Shown: piece by piece, positions 36,193-45,254 of the stretch
How positions within the stretch are numbered: the stretch's first letter is position 1
Layout: each line of letters starts with the position of its first letter
NCBI RefSeq assembly: GCF_004745805.1
Contig: NZ_SRLQ01000001.1
Span: forward strand, 446,110 to 510,109
Source: Mycolicibacterium sp. CH28
GTDB lineage: Bacteria > Actinomycetota > Actinomycetes > Mycobacteriales > Mycobacteriaceae
Direction: 5' to 3'
Length of the DNA stretch: 64,000 nt
Made by a program: the position numbers and the translations under genes
Notes under the pieces: model-generated
The model's input: the letters and a program-made list of their open reading frames with translations, nothing else
Databases searched by the model: none
What the model was told of the DNA's origin: nothing

Positions 36193-38205
36193 CTACATCG
36201 GAGCGTTGGCCGGCTGGAACACCCCGGTGCTGTCGGCTTCCTCCTCGGCGCGGATGACGTGCACCACCGCGTTGATCAGTGCCAGGTGGGTGAACGCCTG
36301 CGGGAAGTTGCCCAGGTGCCGACCGGTGCGCGGCTCGATCTCCTCGGCGTAGAGGTGCAGCGGGCTGGCGAAGGACAGCAGCCGCTCGCACAGATGCCGG
36401 GCCCGGCTGACCTCGCCGATTTCGACCAACGCCGAGACCAGCCAGAACGAGCAGATGGTAAAGCTGCCCTCCTCGCCGGACAGGCCGTCGTCGGTCTCCT
36501 CGACGCGGTACCGCAGCACCAGTCCGTCCTCGGTCAGTTCGTCGGCGATGGCCAGCACGGTGGCCCGCACCCGCGGGTCCTCGGACGGCAGGAAACGCAC
36601 CAGGGGCACCAGCAGCAGCGATGCGTCCAGGGCGTCGTCGCCGTACCGCTGGGTCAGCACGCCGCGCTTGTCCACCCCGTGGGTCAGGATGTCGGCCTTG
36701 ATCTCTTCGGCGATCGCCCGCCACTGCTGGGCATAGCTCTTCTCGCCGACCAGCTCGGCCAGCTTGGAGCCACGATCCAGCGCCACCCAGCACATCACCT
36801 TCGACGACGTGAAGTGCTGCGGTTCGCCACGCACCTCCCAGATGCCGCGGTCGGGCTCCTTCCAGTGCTTGATCGCCTCTTCGACCTGCTCCTTGAGCAC
36901 CGGCCACAATTGGTCGGAGATCTGCTCGCGGGACTTGGCGTGCAGGTACACCGAGTCGAGCATGGTGCCCCAGATGTCGTGCTGCATCTGGTTGTAGGCA
37001 CCGTTGCCGATCCGCACCGGCCGGGCATTGTCATAGCCCGACAGGTGGCTGAGTTCTTCCTCGACCAGCTCGCGTTCCCCGCCGACGGCGTACATCACCT
37101 GCAGCGGATGGCGCTCACCATTGTTGGCGCCGGACACGTCGGCGATGAAGGAGAAGAAGTCGTCGGCCTCGCGGTCTAGGCCCAGGGTGTAGAGCCCCCA
37201 CAGCGCGAACGTCGAGTCGCGCACCCACGCGTAGCGATAGTCCCAGTTGCGTTCACCCTGCGGTGTCTCCGGCAGCGAGGTGGTGCTGGCGGCCAACAGC
37301 GCCCCGGTCGGGGAATAGGTCAGCCCCTTGAGGGTGAGCGCGCTGCGCTGCAGGTAGGACCGCCAGGGATGGTCGGGGAAGTCACCGATGTTGATCCACT
37401 GCCGCCAGGCCTCGCTGGTCTGCCACATCTTGTCCGCGGCTTCTTCGTACGTCTGCGGCGACGGATGCTTGGACCAGCTCAGGGCGACGAAGACGTTGTC
37501 ACCCTCTTTCAGGCGAGTCCGGGCCCGCGCTTCGCGACCTTCCAGCCCGATGCGCAGATTCGTGGTCAGGCGCAGGGTCGGATGGGCGTCGGGGTCCTTT
37601 CTGGCCCGGGCGATGGCCTCACCGTAGGCATTGGCCGAGTACTCCCAGGTCGCGTTGACGCGGGCGTAGTCGAAGGACGGCTCGCAGTTCATCACCAGCT
37701 CGACGGTTCCGCTGACGCATTTCACCGTCCGCAGCAGGATGTGCTCGGCATCCCAGTCCATCGGGGTGCGCCGATGGGTGCGTGATCGCCTGTCGATGTC
37801 GTGCCACGGGCCCATGACCAGGGCATCGCGAACGATCACCCATCCGGTGTGGGTCTGCCAGGTGGTCTCCAGGATGAGGCTGCCGGGCAGGTAGCGCCGA
37901 GCCGCCGGCACCGACACCCCGTACGGGCCGAGTCGAAAATGCCCGGCGCCGCGGTCCAGGATCGCCCCGAACACGCTGGGGGAGTCCGGCCGCGGGACAC
38001 ACAGCCACTCCACGGCCCCCGCCGAGGAGATGAGGCAGGTGTTCTCACAGTCGGATAGAAAGGCGTAGTCGGCGATGGGAGGGAAAGGGTTGCGCAGCGC
38101 CGCGGTCGGGGCGTAGGGAACCGGGGCCGTGGCGGACAGCGGCGGGACTGACTGGATGGCCATGTCGTCGGTGTCCTCGCTGGTTGACTGGGCGTGCAGA
38201 ACCAT
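36193..38205 (-). CDS. GH15 trehalase (Rv2402/MSMEG_4535-like)
   Basis: This 670-residue glycoside hydrolase family 15 protein has an N-terminal beta-sandwich (about 50-260) and an (alpha/alpha)6 barrel with GERNWDYRYAWVRDSTFALWGL, a catalytic acid region DRGIWEVRGEPQHFTSSKVMCWVALDRG and the base region SGEEGSFTICSFWLVSAL. The mycobacterial homologues were shown to be trehalases rather than glucoamylases, needing phosphate and magnesium. That would make this the cytosolic enzyme that splits trehalose into two glucoses. The start may be 38205 (used) or the Met at 38163, which has GAGGA nearby. Confidence 0.87.
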   Translation of the reverse strand: MVLHAQSTSEDTDDMAIQSVPPLSATAPVPYAPTAALRNPFPPIADYAFLSDCENTCLISSAGAVEWLCVPRPDSPSVFGAILDRGAGHFRLGPYGVSVPAARRYLPGSLILETTWQTHTGWVIVRDALVMGPWHDIDRRSRTHRRTPMDWDAEHILLRTVKCVSGTVELVMNCEPSFDYARVNATWEYSANAYGEAIARARKDPDAHPTLRLTTNLRIGLEGREARARTRLKEGDNVFVALSWSKHPSPQTYEEAADKMWQTSEAWRQWINIGDFPDHPWRSYLQRSALTLKGLTYSPTGALLAASTTSLPETPQGERNWDYRYAWVRDSTFALWGLYTLGLDREADDFFSFIADVSGANNGERHPLQVMYAVGGERELVEEELSHLSGYDNARPVRIGNGAYNQMQHDIWGTMLDSVYLHAKSREQISDQLWPVLKEQVEEAIKHWKEPDRGIWEVRGEPQHFTSSKVMCWVALDRGSKLAELVGEKSYAQQWRAIAEEIKADILTHGVDKRGVLTQRYGDDALDASLLLVPLVRFLPSEDPRVRATVLAIADELTEDGLVLRYRVEETDDGLSGEEGSFTICSFWLVSALVEIGEVSRARHLCERLLSFASPLHLYAEEIEPRTGRHLGNFPQAFTHLALINAVVHVIRAEEEADSTGVFQPANAPM

Positions 38206-38315
38206 TGAGACATCATCGACCGCTGGGCCACCGCGCGTCTACCTGTGTGCGGATCCGTCGCTTTGCTGTTACCGCCGGCGGCGACCTCGCGGGGGGCTGG
38301 GCTTACCCTGGTGTG

Positions 38316-38510
38316 ATGAGCGGGTTCCTGAGTTGGTGGGACGGCGTCGAACTGTGGCTGTCCGGGCTCGGATTCGTGCTGCAGACGATCATCGTGATGC
38401 CCGTGGTGCTGGCGCTCGCCTACGTGATCGCCGTGGCCGTGGACGTGGCTTTGGGTACCGCCATCGCAACGATGCGCCGGATTCGTCACGCTGACGAGCG
38501 GTCCCGGTGA
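38316..38510 (+). CDS. Small membrane protein (Rv2401A-like)
   Basis: This 64-residue protein has one long hydrophobic helix (LGFVLQTIIVMPVVLALAYVIAVAVDVAL) and a basic C-terminal tail RRIRHADERSR. It sits divergently next to the trehalase gene, as Rv2401A does beside Rv2402. The function is unknown. Its stop overlaps the start of an even smaller membrane peptide gene. Confidence 0.72.
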   Translation: MSGFLSWWDGVELWLSGLGFVLQTIIVMPVVLALAYVIAVAVDVALGTAIATMRRIRHADERSR

Positions 38511-38593
38511 CTGGGATGCCGCGGTCTCGAGTGACATTGGCCCTGGTGGCGTTGCTGATCCTGGTCATCGTCGTGTGGTTACTCAACCGCTGA
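38507..38593 (+). CDS. Tiny single-helix membrane peptide
   Basis: This 28-codon frame starts on a GTG that overlaps the preceding stop as GTGA, with a second start at ATG 38516. It encodes a short basic N-terminus (MPRSR) and one hydrophobic helix LALVALLILVIVVWLL ending in NR. The coupling to the upstream small membrane protein and the ideal one-helix pattern argue that it is translated. No family is known to me. Confidence 0.5.
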   Translation: MTGMPRSRVTLALVALLILVIVVWLLNR

Positions 38594-38624
38594 TCTCCCG
38601 CGTGGTAGCTGATCGGAACTCTGT

Positions 38625-38630
38625 TAAGCT
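38625..38630 (+). promoter_or_regulatory. -10 element for the leaderless cysteine leader before subI
   Basis: TAAGCT fits TANNNT and ends seven bases before the ATG at 38638, so transcription would start at about the first base of the leader's start codon. No clear -35 is seen. Confidence 0.5.
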
Positions 38631-38637
38631 TCGCGCC

Positions 38638-38730
38638 ATGCATTCGGTGAACGGCTACGGCGAGGGCCATATTTTGGCCCTCATTGCCGTCGGCGTGCTC
38701 GCCGTCGCTGATGTTGCTTGTTGTCGCTGA
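38638..38730 (+). CDS. Cysteine-terminated leader peptide of the sulfate transporter operon
   Basis: This 30-codon leader ends ADVACCR, with two adjacent TGT cysteine codons immediately before CGC-TGA. Published work in M. smegmatis describes leaderless short ORFs rich in cysteine codons in front of sulfur genes, including the subI operon, that act as cysteine-responsive attenuators. Position, size, the leaderless-type -10 and the terminal Cys-Cys fit that class. Ribosomes slowing at the cysteine codons when Cys-tRNA is scarce would alter folding of the 117-base leader before subI. A GAGGGCCA/TGGCCCTC hairpin lies inside the leader at 38662-38682. Confidence 0.7.
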   Translation: MHSVNGYGEGHILALIAVGVLAVADVACCR

Positions 38731-38800
38731 CACCTCTGCCCGCCGCGGTCTGGTGTCGGTGATGGTCATGGCAATTTGCTCGTGAGACATCGCCATTCCG

Positions 38801-38832
38801 TTGCGACGGGTTCAATCCTCCCGTTACCGCAA
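38801..38832 (+). promoter_or_regulatory. Leader hairpin directly before the subI ribosome binding site
   Basis: TTGCG-ACGGG pairs with CCCGT-(TAC)-CGCAA around a 9-base loop: ten base pairs with a 3-base bulge. It ends one base before GAGAAAGG, the likely subI ribosome binding site. It is a candidate switch element of the cysteine-responsive leader. Confidence 0.45.
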
Positions 38833-38847
38833 TGAGAAAGGCCAGTA

Positions 38848-39885
38848 ATGCCCAGGATTCAACCGCCCCTTCGCCGGTGGGGCACCGCCGCAGCGCTCGT
38901 CACGGCCGCAACGATGCTCGCCGCGTGCGGCGGCGGATCGAGCGACGTGGCTGGCGGCGGGAACAGCACCAAGGCTGACACCACCCTGACTCTGGTTGCC
39001 TATGCCGTGCCCGAGCCCGGCTGGAGCAAGATCATCCCGGCGTTCGCCGCGACCCCCGAGGGCAAAGGCGTGGCGGTCACGACCTCCTACGGCGCCTCCG
39101 GTGACCAGTCGCGGGCGGTGGTCGACGGGAAGCCGGCTGACATTGTCAACTTCTCGGTCGAACCGGATGTGACCCGCCTGGTGAAGGCCAATAAGGTTGC
39201 CGCCGACTGGAACAAGGACGTCACCAAGGGCGTCCCGTTCGGCTCGGTGGTCAGCTTGGTGGTGCGCAAGGGCAACCCGAAGAACATCAAGGACTGGGAT
39301 GACCTGCTGCAGCCAGGTATCGAGGTGGTCACACCCAGCCCGCTGAGTTCCGGATCGGCGAAGTGGAATCTGTTGGCGCCGTACGCAGCCAAGAGCAATG
39401 GCGGCCAGGATCCGCAGGCCGGCCTGGATTTCGTCAACAAGCTGGTTACCGAGCACGTCAAGACCCGGCCAGGTTCCGGGCGGGAGGCCACCGACGTGTT
39501 CCTGCAGGGCACCGGTGACGTGTTGATCAGCTACGAGAACGAGGCCATCAACGTCGAGCGGCAGGGCAAGCCGGTCGAGCACGTCAACCCGCCGCAGACC
39601 TTCAAGATCGAGAACCCGGTCGCCGTGGTGACCAGTAGTGCCCACCTGGACAAGGCGACCGCGCTGAAGAACTTCCTCTACACCCCAGAGGGCCAGAAGA
39701 TCTGGGCCCAGGCCGGGTTCCGTCCCGTCGATCCGGCGGTGGCCGCCGACTTCGCGACCGACTTCCCGACACCGCAGAAGCTGTGGACCATCGCCGACCT
39801 CGGCGGGTGGAGCGCGGTCGATCCGGCCTTGTTCGACAAGGACAATGGCTCCATCACCAAGATCTACAAGCAGGCCACTGGATGA
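38848..39885 (+). CDS. subI: Sulfate-binding lipoprotein SubI
   Basis: This 345-residue periplasmic sulfate/thiosulfate-binding protein is anchored as a lipoprotein: signal segment AALVTAATMLAAC with lipobox LAAC (cysteine about residue 28). The mature protein follows the sulfate-binding family with NFSVEPDVTRLVKANKV, TPSPLSSGSAKWNLLAPYAA, LISYENEAINVERQG and FRPVDPAVAADFA. It delivers sulfate to CysT-CysW-CysA. It overlaps cysT by four bases (ATGA). Confidence 0.94.
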   Translation: MPRIQPPLRRWGTAAALVTAATMLAACGGGSSDVAGGGNSTKADTTLTLVAYAVPEPGWSKIIPAFAATPEGKGVAVTTSYGASGDQSRAVVDGKPADIVNFSVEPDVTRLVKANKVAADWNKDVTKGVPFGSVVSLVVRKGNPKNIKDWDDLLQPGIEVVTPSPLSSGSAKWNLLAPYAAKSNGGQDPQAGLDFVNKLVTEHVKTRPGSGREATDVFLQGTGDVLISYENEAINVERQGKPVEHVNPPQTFKIENPVAVVTSSAHLDKATALKNFLYTPEGQKIWAQAGFRPVDPAVAADFATDFPTPQKLWTIADLGGWSAVDPALFDKDNGSITKIYKQATG

Positions 39886-40763
39886 CAGCGGCTATCGAGC
39901 CGAATCCGCAGGCGGTCCGTCCCGAGCTCACCAACGGTGACTCGGGCGGGCCCTCCGGTTTGCTTGCCCGTCGGCACGGCACCACCACTCTGCGGGTCGG
40001 GGCCGCGTCGATCTGGTTGAGCGTGATCGTGCTGCTGCCGTTGGCCGCCATCGTCTGGCAGTCGGCCAAGGGCGGGTGGAGTGCCTTCGTGGCCGCGATC
40101 ACCTCCAACGCGGCGATCGAGTCGTTCCGGGTGACCCTGACGATCTCGATCGGCGTCACCCTGGTCAATGCGGTCTTCGGGCTGCTGGTCGCCTGGGTGC
40201 TGACCCGCGACGATTTCCCGGGCAAGCGACTGGCCGACGCCGTCATCGATCTGCCGTTCGCGCTGCCCACCATCGTGGCCAGCCTGGTGATGCTGGCGCT
40301 CTACGGACCCAACAGCCCCGTCGATCTGCATCTGCAGCACACCAAATGGGGCGTGGGCGTCGCGTTGCTGTTCGTCACGCTGCCATTCGTGGTGCGCTCG
40401 GTTCAGCCGGTCCTGCTCGAACTGGACCGTGAAGTCGAGGAGGCTGCGGCATCGCTGGGAGCCAAGAACTCCGTCATCTTCTTCTCGGTGATACTGCCCG
40501 CGCTGCTGCCCTCGTTGCTGTCGGGAGCGGGGTTGGCGTTCTCCCGGGCGATCGGCGAATTCGGCTCGGTGGTCCTGATCGGTGGGGCGGTACCGGGGGA
40601 GACCGAAGTGTCCTCGCAGTGGATCCGGACCTTGATCGAGAACGACGACCGTACCGGCGCGGCGGCCATCTCCATTGTGCTGCTGGTCATCTCGTTCATC
40701 GTGCTACTGATCCTGCGGACCATAGGATCGCGCGCCGCCAAGCGGGAGGAGCAGGCGTCGTGA
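39882..40763 (+). CDS. cysT: Sulfate ABC transporter permease CysT
   Basis: This 293-residue inner-membrane permease has six helices and the EAA loop ELDREVEEAAASLGAKNSVIFFSVILPAL that contacts CysA. The start is the ATG overlapping the subI stop (ATGA). Helix one is preceded by an N-terminal 40-residue polar region that is a little longer than in other bacteria. It pairs with CysW. Confidence 0.93.
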   Translation: MTAAIEPNPQAVRPELTNGDSGGPSGLLARRHGTTTLRVGAASIWLSVIVLLPLAAIVWQSAKGGWSAFVAAITSNAAIESFRVTLTISIGVTLVNAVFGLLVAWVLTRDDFPGKRLADAVIDLPFALPTIVASLVMLALYGPNSPVDLHLQHTKWGVGVALLFVTLPFVVRSVQPVLLELDREVEEAAASLGAKNSVIFFSVILPALLPSLLSGAGLAFSRAIGEFGSVVLIGGAVPGETEVSSQWIRTLIENDDRTGAAAISIVLLVISFIVLLILRTIGSRAAKREEQAS

Positions 40764-41575
40764 CCCCCTCACCGCTGGTGCGCTACCTAGCCCGGTATAC
40801 CGCGCTGGCCTACGTGCTGGTGCTGGTACTGGTCCCGGTCGGACTGATCCTGTGGCGTGCGTTCGCACCCGGATTCGGCACGTTCTTCGCTTCGATCAGC
40901 ACGCCGGCGGCGATCTCGGCCCTGAACCTCTCGCTGCTCGTCGTGGCGATCGTGGTGCCGCTCAACGTCGTCTTCGGTGTGCCCACGGCGCTGGTCCTGG
41001 CCCGCAACAAGTTTCGTGGCAAGGCGGTATTGCAGGCGGTCATCGACCTGCCCTTCGCGGTCTCGCCGGTGGTCGTCGGTGTTGCGCTGATCCTGCTGTG
41101 GGGCACCGCCGGAGTGTTCGGCTTCGTCGAGAACGATCTCGGCCTGAACATCATCTTCGGTCTGCCCGGCATCGTGCTGGCCAGCATCTTCGTCACGGTG
41201 CCGTTCGTGATCCGCGAGGTCGAACCGGTCCTGCACGAACTGGGCACCGACCAGGAGGAGGCCGCCGCCACCCTGGGGTCGAGCTGGTGGCAGACCTTCT
41301 GGCGGATCACCCTGCCGTCGATCCGGTGGGGTTTGACCTACGGAATCGTGCTCACCGTGGCCCGCACGCTCGGAGAATACGGGGCGGTGATCATGGTGTC
41401 GTCGAACTTGCCCGGCACCTCGCAGACGCTGACCCTGCTGGTATCCGATCGTTACAGCCGCGCCGACGAGTACGGTGCTTACGCCATCTCGACCTTGCTG
41501 ATGGCGGTCGCCGTGCTAGTCCTGGTGGTCCAGGTGGTTCTGGATGCCCGGCGGAAGAAGGCCAGTCAGGAGTGA
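40760..41575 (+). CDS. cysW: Sulfate ABC transporter permease CysW
   Basis: This 271-residue second permease has the EAA loop [33 protein letters not shown] and family segment [31 protein letters not shown]. It starts on a GTG overlapping the cysT stop as GTGA. It forms the heterodimeric channel with CysT. The cysA start is 7 bases after its stop. Confidence 0.94.
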   Translation: MTPSPLVRYLARYTALAYVLVLVLVPVGLILWRAFAPGFGTFFASISTPAAISALNLSLLVVAIVVPLNVVFGVPTALVLARNKFRGKAVLQAVIDLPFAVSPVVVGVALILLWGTAGVFGFVENDLGLNIIFGLPGIVLASIFVTVPFVIREVEPVLHELGTDQEEAAATLGSSWWQTFWRITLPSIRWGLTYGIVLTVARTLGEYGAVIMVSSNLPGTSQTLTLLVSDRYSRADEYGAYAISTLLMAVAVLVLVVQVVLDARRKKASQE

Positions 41576-41582
41576 TGTTCAC

Positions 41583-42605
41583 ATGACGAATGCGATTACG
41601 GTCAAGGGCGCCAACAAGCGCTACGGCGACTTCGTCGCCCTGGACAACGTCGACTTCGTGGTCCCGTCCGGATCGTTGACGGCACTGCTGGGGCCGAGCG
41701 GATCGGGTAAGTCGACGCTGCTGCGCGCGGTCGCCGGACTGGATCAGCCCGACACCGGAACCATCACGATCAATGGCCGCGATGTCACCAATATCCCTCC
41801 GCAGCGGCGCGGGATCGGCTTCGTGTTCCAGCACTACGCTGCGTTCAAACATCTGACCGTGCGCGACAATGTGGCGTTCGGGCTCAAGATCCGGAAGAAG
41901 CCGAAGGCCGAGATCAAGGAGAAGGTCGACAACCTGCTCGAGGTGGTTGGCCTGGCCGGTTTCCAAACTCGTTATCCCAACCAGCTTTCCGGCGGTCAAC
42001 GTCAGCGCATGGCACTGGCCCGCGCGCTCGCGGTGGATCCCCAGGTCTTGCTCCTCGACGAGCCGTTCGGGGCGCTGGACGCCAAGGTTCGTGAAGATCT
42101 GCGGGCATGGTTGCGTCGGCTGCACGACGAGGTCCACGTGACAACCGTGCTGGTCACCCATGACCAGGCCGAGGCACTCGACGTGGCTGACCGGATCGCC
42201 GTGCTGAACAAGGGTCGTGTCGAGCAGATCGGCTCGCCCACCGAGGTGTACGACAGCCCAGCCAACGCGTTCGTCATGTCCTTCCTCGGCACGGTTTCGA
42301 CGCTCAACGGAATTCTGGTGCGCCCGCACGATATTCGGGTGGGTCGTAGTCCGGAGATGGCGATCGCCGCCGGCGACGGGACTGCCGAGTCCACCGGCGT
42401 GGTCCGCGCCACCATCGACCGGGTGGTCTATCTGGGCTTCGAGGTGCGGGTCGAACTGACCAGCGCCACGAACGGCGCGCCGTTCACCGCTCAGATCACC
42501 CGCGGCGATGCCGAGGCGTTGGGATTGAAGGAAGGCGACTCCGTGTACGTGCGGGCCACCCGGGTGCCGCCGATCGCCGGCGAGGAGCAGGTCGCGGCGA
42601 GCTGA
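41583..42605 (+). CDS. cysA: Sulfate ABC transporter ATP-binding protein CysA
   Basis: This 340-residue ATPase has Walker [10 protein letters not shown] (about residue 38), Q-loop [12 protein letters not shown], signature [15 protein letters not shown], Walker [13 protein letters not shown] and the switch histidine in VLVTHDQ. A C-terminal TOBE-like regulatory domain follows from residue 240. It powers sulfate import and closes the subI-cysTWA operon. Confidence 0.95.
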   Translation: MTNAITVKGANKRYGDFVALDNVDFVVPSGSLTALLGPSGSGKSTLLRAVAGLDQPDTGTITINGRDVTNIPPQRRGIGFVFQHYAAFKHLTVRDNVAFGLKIRKKPKAEIKEKVDNLLEVVGLAGFQTRYPNQLSGGQRQRMALARALAVDPQVLLLDEPFGALDAKVREDLRAWLRRLHDEVHVTTVLVTHDQAEALDVADRIAVLNKGRVEQIGSPTEVYDSPANAFVMSFLGTVSTLNGILVRPHDIRVGRSPEMAIAAGDGTAESTGVVRATIDRVVYLGFEVRVELTSATNGAPFTAQITRGDAEALGLKEGDSVYVRATRVPPIAGEEQVAAS

Positions 42606-42633
42606 ACCGTTCGGCGACCGCTGTCAGCGGCTG

Positions 42634-44079
42634 TCAGGGACGCCACTGGGCCAGGCTGGACGCACGCGGCACCAGAGCCGGGTCCGGCCATGACGGCGGG
42701 GTCGCGCTGAACCGCACCGGCGGCGCCGGGAAGTGTAGACGGCCGAATGGGGTGTCCGCGTCGAACGACTGGGGCTCGCGCATCGTGTGCTCGTCGTCTG
42801 TCCCGGACAGCGTCGGGTCCACCGGCCCGAGGGACAGGCAGAACATCGCATTGCGGGTGAGGTTGACCGTGACGTGCCAGCTCCCGCCGACGGTGGCACG
42901 CTTGACCAGGGCCGCGACGGCGCCGGCAGCGCCGCAGTAGCCGGTGACGAAGTCGTTGATCGCGACGGTGGCGGGCAGCCGTGGGGCAGTCTGCGAACCC
43001 TCGGCGACCATCAGCCCGGATGCTGCCGAGGCGATCATGTCGAAGCCGCCGCGGTCCGCCCATGGCCCGTCCGAGCCGAAACAGGTGACTGACACGCTCG
43101 TCAGGCCAGGGTGACGTTCAGCGAGCGCCGCCGGGTCCAAGCCCAGCTTCTCCAATTTCCCGCCGCGGTGGTTGTTGACGACGATATCGGCGTCGGCAAG
43201 TAGTTCCTCGACCCTGGCACGGCCGTTAGCGGTGCCGAGGTCCAGTACCGCGCTGCGGGACCCGATGTTGGCCTGCACGTAGACGAAGGGATGCTCGTAG
43301 TCGTTGACCCGGGTGGCGCCGAGTATGTCGGCGCCTTGCTCGGCAAGGGTGCGGCCGACGGTCGGGCCGGCGATGGCGTGCGTGAACGACAGCACTCTGA
43401 TCCCGTCCAGGGGACGCTCGCCGGGACCGAAATCCTTGACCGGCGCGTCGCTGATCCGCTGCAGCCCGATAAGCGGCTGGGAGGCGAGCAGTGCGCCCTG
43501 CGGATGGTCGGCCCATTCACGCGCGGTACGTATGACGGCGATCGTGAGCCCGGCGGCGCTGGCGGCCTCCTCCAGGTCGAAGGCGTCCCAGCGCGCGATG
43601 GCCGCGGCAATTCTGTTCGCATCCGGTGGCACGTCGAGGAACCGGCACCATTGCCCGACCATGTGTGGGTAAACGCCGGCCGCCATGACCGCGCGGCCGT
43701 CGCGGGTCGAGTAGGCGTCGTCCAGGAAGGGGTTGTCACGCAACAACGCGCTCTCCGGCGCCTCGCCGTTGATCGTGGGATGCCAGGTGGAGTGCGGGGC
43801 GATGTGGTGGACGGCCTGGCGTAGATCCAGGTGCAGGTCCTGGCCCACCCCGGTGCGGATCCGGTGCAGCGCAGCCGCTCCGACCGCACCGGCCATCATC
43901 GGCAGGCCGATGCTCGCCCCGAGCCGCAGGCGGTCGTCCATCATCGGGTCCTGCCCGGCGAAGCTGACCGTGCCGCCCGTGTCGCCGGTCGACAGTCCCA
44001 GTGGTTCGAGCACGTCATCGAGGTGCGTCATCGGGTCGAACGCCGCGGCGTCCGGATCGTGGGTAATAGCCGCGCTCAT
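42634..44079 (-). CDS. Class III (CaiB/BaiF) CoA-transferase with permuted halves
   Basis: This 481-residue protein has two parts of a CaiB/BaiF fold in unusual order. Residues 50-205 resemble the second half of a normal enzyme (GVGQDLHLDLRQAVHH, DAYSTRDGRAVMAAGVYP). The usual N-terminus begins only near residue 215 (LDGIRVLSFTHAIAGPTVGRTLAEQGADI), and the catalytic aspartate region GGFDMIASAASGLMVAEG follows. Expected reaction: moving CoA between carboxylic acids; substrates unknown. GAGAGGA precedes the ATG. It is divergent from an AsnC-type regulator, so it is probably under that control. Confidence 0.83.
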   Translation of the reverse strand: MSAAITHDPDAAAFDPMTHLDDVLEPLGLSTGDTGGTVSFAGQDPMMDDRLRLGASIGLPMMAGAVGAAALHRIRTGVGQDLHLDLRQAVHHIAPHSTWHPTINGEAPESALLRDNPFLDDAYSTRDGRAVMAAGVYPHMVGQWCRFLDVPPDANRIAAAIARWDAFDLEEAASAAGLTIAVIRTAREWADHPQGALLASQPLIGLQRISDAPVKDFGPGERPLDGIRVLSFTHAIAGPTVGRTLAEQGADILGATRVNDYEHPFVYVQANIGSRSAVLDLGTANGRARVEELLADADIVVNNHRGGKLEKLGLDPAALAERHPGLTSVSVTCFGSDGPWADRGGFDMIASAASGLMVAEGSQTAPRLPATVAINDFVTGYCGAAGAVAALVKRATVGGSWHVTVNLTRNAMFCLSLGPVDPTLSGTDDEHTMREPQSFDADTPFGRLHFPAPPVRFSATPPSWPDPALVPRASSLAQWRP

Positions 44080-44092
44080 GATGGGTCCTCTC

Positions 44093-44105
44093 GTGACGTT
44101 GTCAC
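44093..44105. promoter_or_regulatory. Candidate AsnC/Lrp operator
   Basis: GTGAC-GTT-GTCAC is a perfect inverted repeat with a 3-base spacer, 13 bases before the CoA-transferase start. A second pair, GATGGGT (44080) and ACCCATC (44104-44110), overlaps it. The site lies in the gap shared with the AsnC-type gene. Confidence 0.45.
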
Positions 44106-44187
44106 CCATCAGCATGCGATTCCAGCCGAAGTAGTCGGCAGAAGTGATGGAAAATGTCGGATAGCTTCGCAGAATGAAGGAAACCGG

Positions 44188-45228
44188 ATGGCGCTGAGGC
44201 AGCCGCGTCCCGTGCCCGGTCGATCGGGGCAACGGCAGATCGACGAGGTGGATCTGGCACTGATCGACGCGGTCCACGTGCAGCCCCGCGCCAGCGCCGA
44301 GCATCTTGGCACCGTCCTGGGTGTCTCGGCGGTGACCGCCGCACGACGATGGCGCAGCCTGGCCGAGAGTGGACAAGCCTGGGTGTCATCGATTCCTGGC
44401 CCGACGCTGCACATGGTCAGCGGAGTGTTCGAGGTCGAGTGCCGCCCTGGGTCCGCGCGGGTAGTCGCCGATCGGCTGGCCGCCGAACCCCAGGTCGCCA
44501 GCGTAGGCCTGCTCACCGGCACGATGAACGTCTACGCCATCGTCGTGGCCGCCGACATCAGGAGTCTGCAGAGACTCCTGGTTCACCGGCTGCCGTCGAT
44601 ACCCGGGCTTCTCCGTAGCCGATCGAGCATCATCAGCCACCGGTTCAGCGACGCCAATTGGCGGCTCGGGGCGCTCGACGCCCACCAGCGCAGCGCCGCG
44701 CGGGAACACCCGAGTCAGCCCGTAGCCGATGATCAACCTCGGCAATTCGACCGTGACCTCTACCTGGCCTTCCAGGTGGACGGCCGCCGGACCTATCGCG
44801 ACGTCGCCGCCGAGCTGGGGCGTTCCGAACAAGCGGTCAGTCGCCGGGTCGCCGCGCTGACCGCCAGCGGCATGATGACCTTCCGCGCCGATTTCGTCCG
44901 CCCGGAGGCGGGGTGGAGCGTCCAGGTCATGCTCCGTCTGCGGGTCCCGCCCGGCAGCCTGCCGACAGTCGGCAACGAGCTGCGACAGTGGTCGCAGACT
45001 CGCATCTGCGCGTCGATCACCGGCGAAGCCAACCTGCTGTGCACCGCACTGCTGCACCGCATCGAGGACCTCGATGAGCTCATTGCCCGGATCTCGACGA
45101 TGACGTCCGGGATCGAAATCCTCGAGCACCATCTCGTACTGGAGTCGGTCAAGTCCTGGGGCCGGCTGCTCGACGACCGCGGCTTCAGCGTCGGAGTGAT
45201 ACCGGTCGATCTGTGGGCGCCGCCGTGA
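44188..45228 (+). CDS. Lrp/AsnC-family regulator with two AsnC modules
   Basis: This 346-residue protein looks like two Lrp/AsnC units fused. The first helix-turn-helix is near residues 18-65 (DEVDLALIDAVHVQPRASAEHLGTVLGVSAVTAARRW). The second is near residues 185-235 (FDRDLYLAFQVDGRRTYRDVAAELGRSEQAVSRRVAAL), and each is followed by an AsnC-type alpha/beta ligand domain. Single-unit Lrp proteins are about 150 residues, so this is a tandem form. It likely senses a small metabolite and controls the divergent CoA-transferase gene. Confidence 0.86.
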   Translation: MALRQPRPVPGRSGQRQIDEVDLALIDAVHVQPRASAEHLGTVLGVSAVTAARRWRSLAESGQAWVSSIPGPTLHMVSGVFEVECRPGSARVVADRLAAEPQVASVGLLTGTMNVYAIVVAADIRSLQRLLVHRLPSIPGLLRSRSSIISHRFSDANWRLGALDAHQRSAAREHPSQPVADDQPRQFDRDLYLAFQVDGRRTYRDVAAELGRSEQAVSRRVAALTASGMMTFRADFVRPEAGWSVQVMLRLRVPPGSLPTVGNELRQWSQTRICASITGEANLLCTALLHRIEDLDELIARISTMTSGIEILEHHLVLESVKSWGRLLDDRGFSVGVIPVDLWAPP

Positions 45229-45254
45229 GCGGAACGCGTCCAGAAGATCGGGGC

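Noticed and set aside
36259..37179. 306-codon open frame opposite the trehalase gene
   Set aside because: Shadow frame: glutamine/valine/glycine-rich without family motifs, fully inside a clear GH15 gene.
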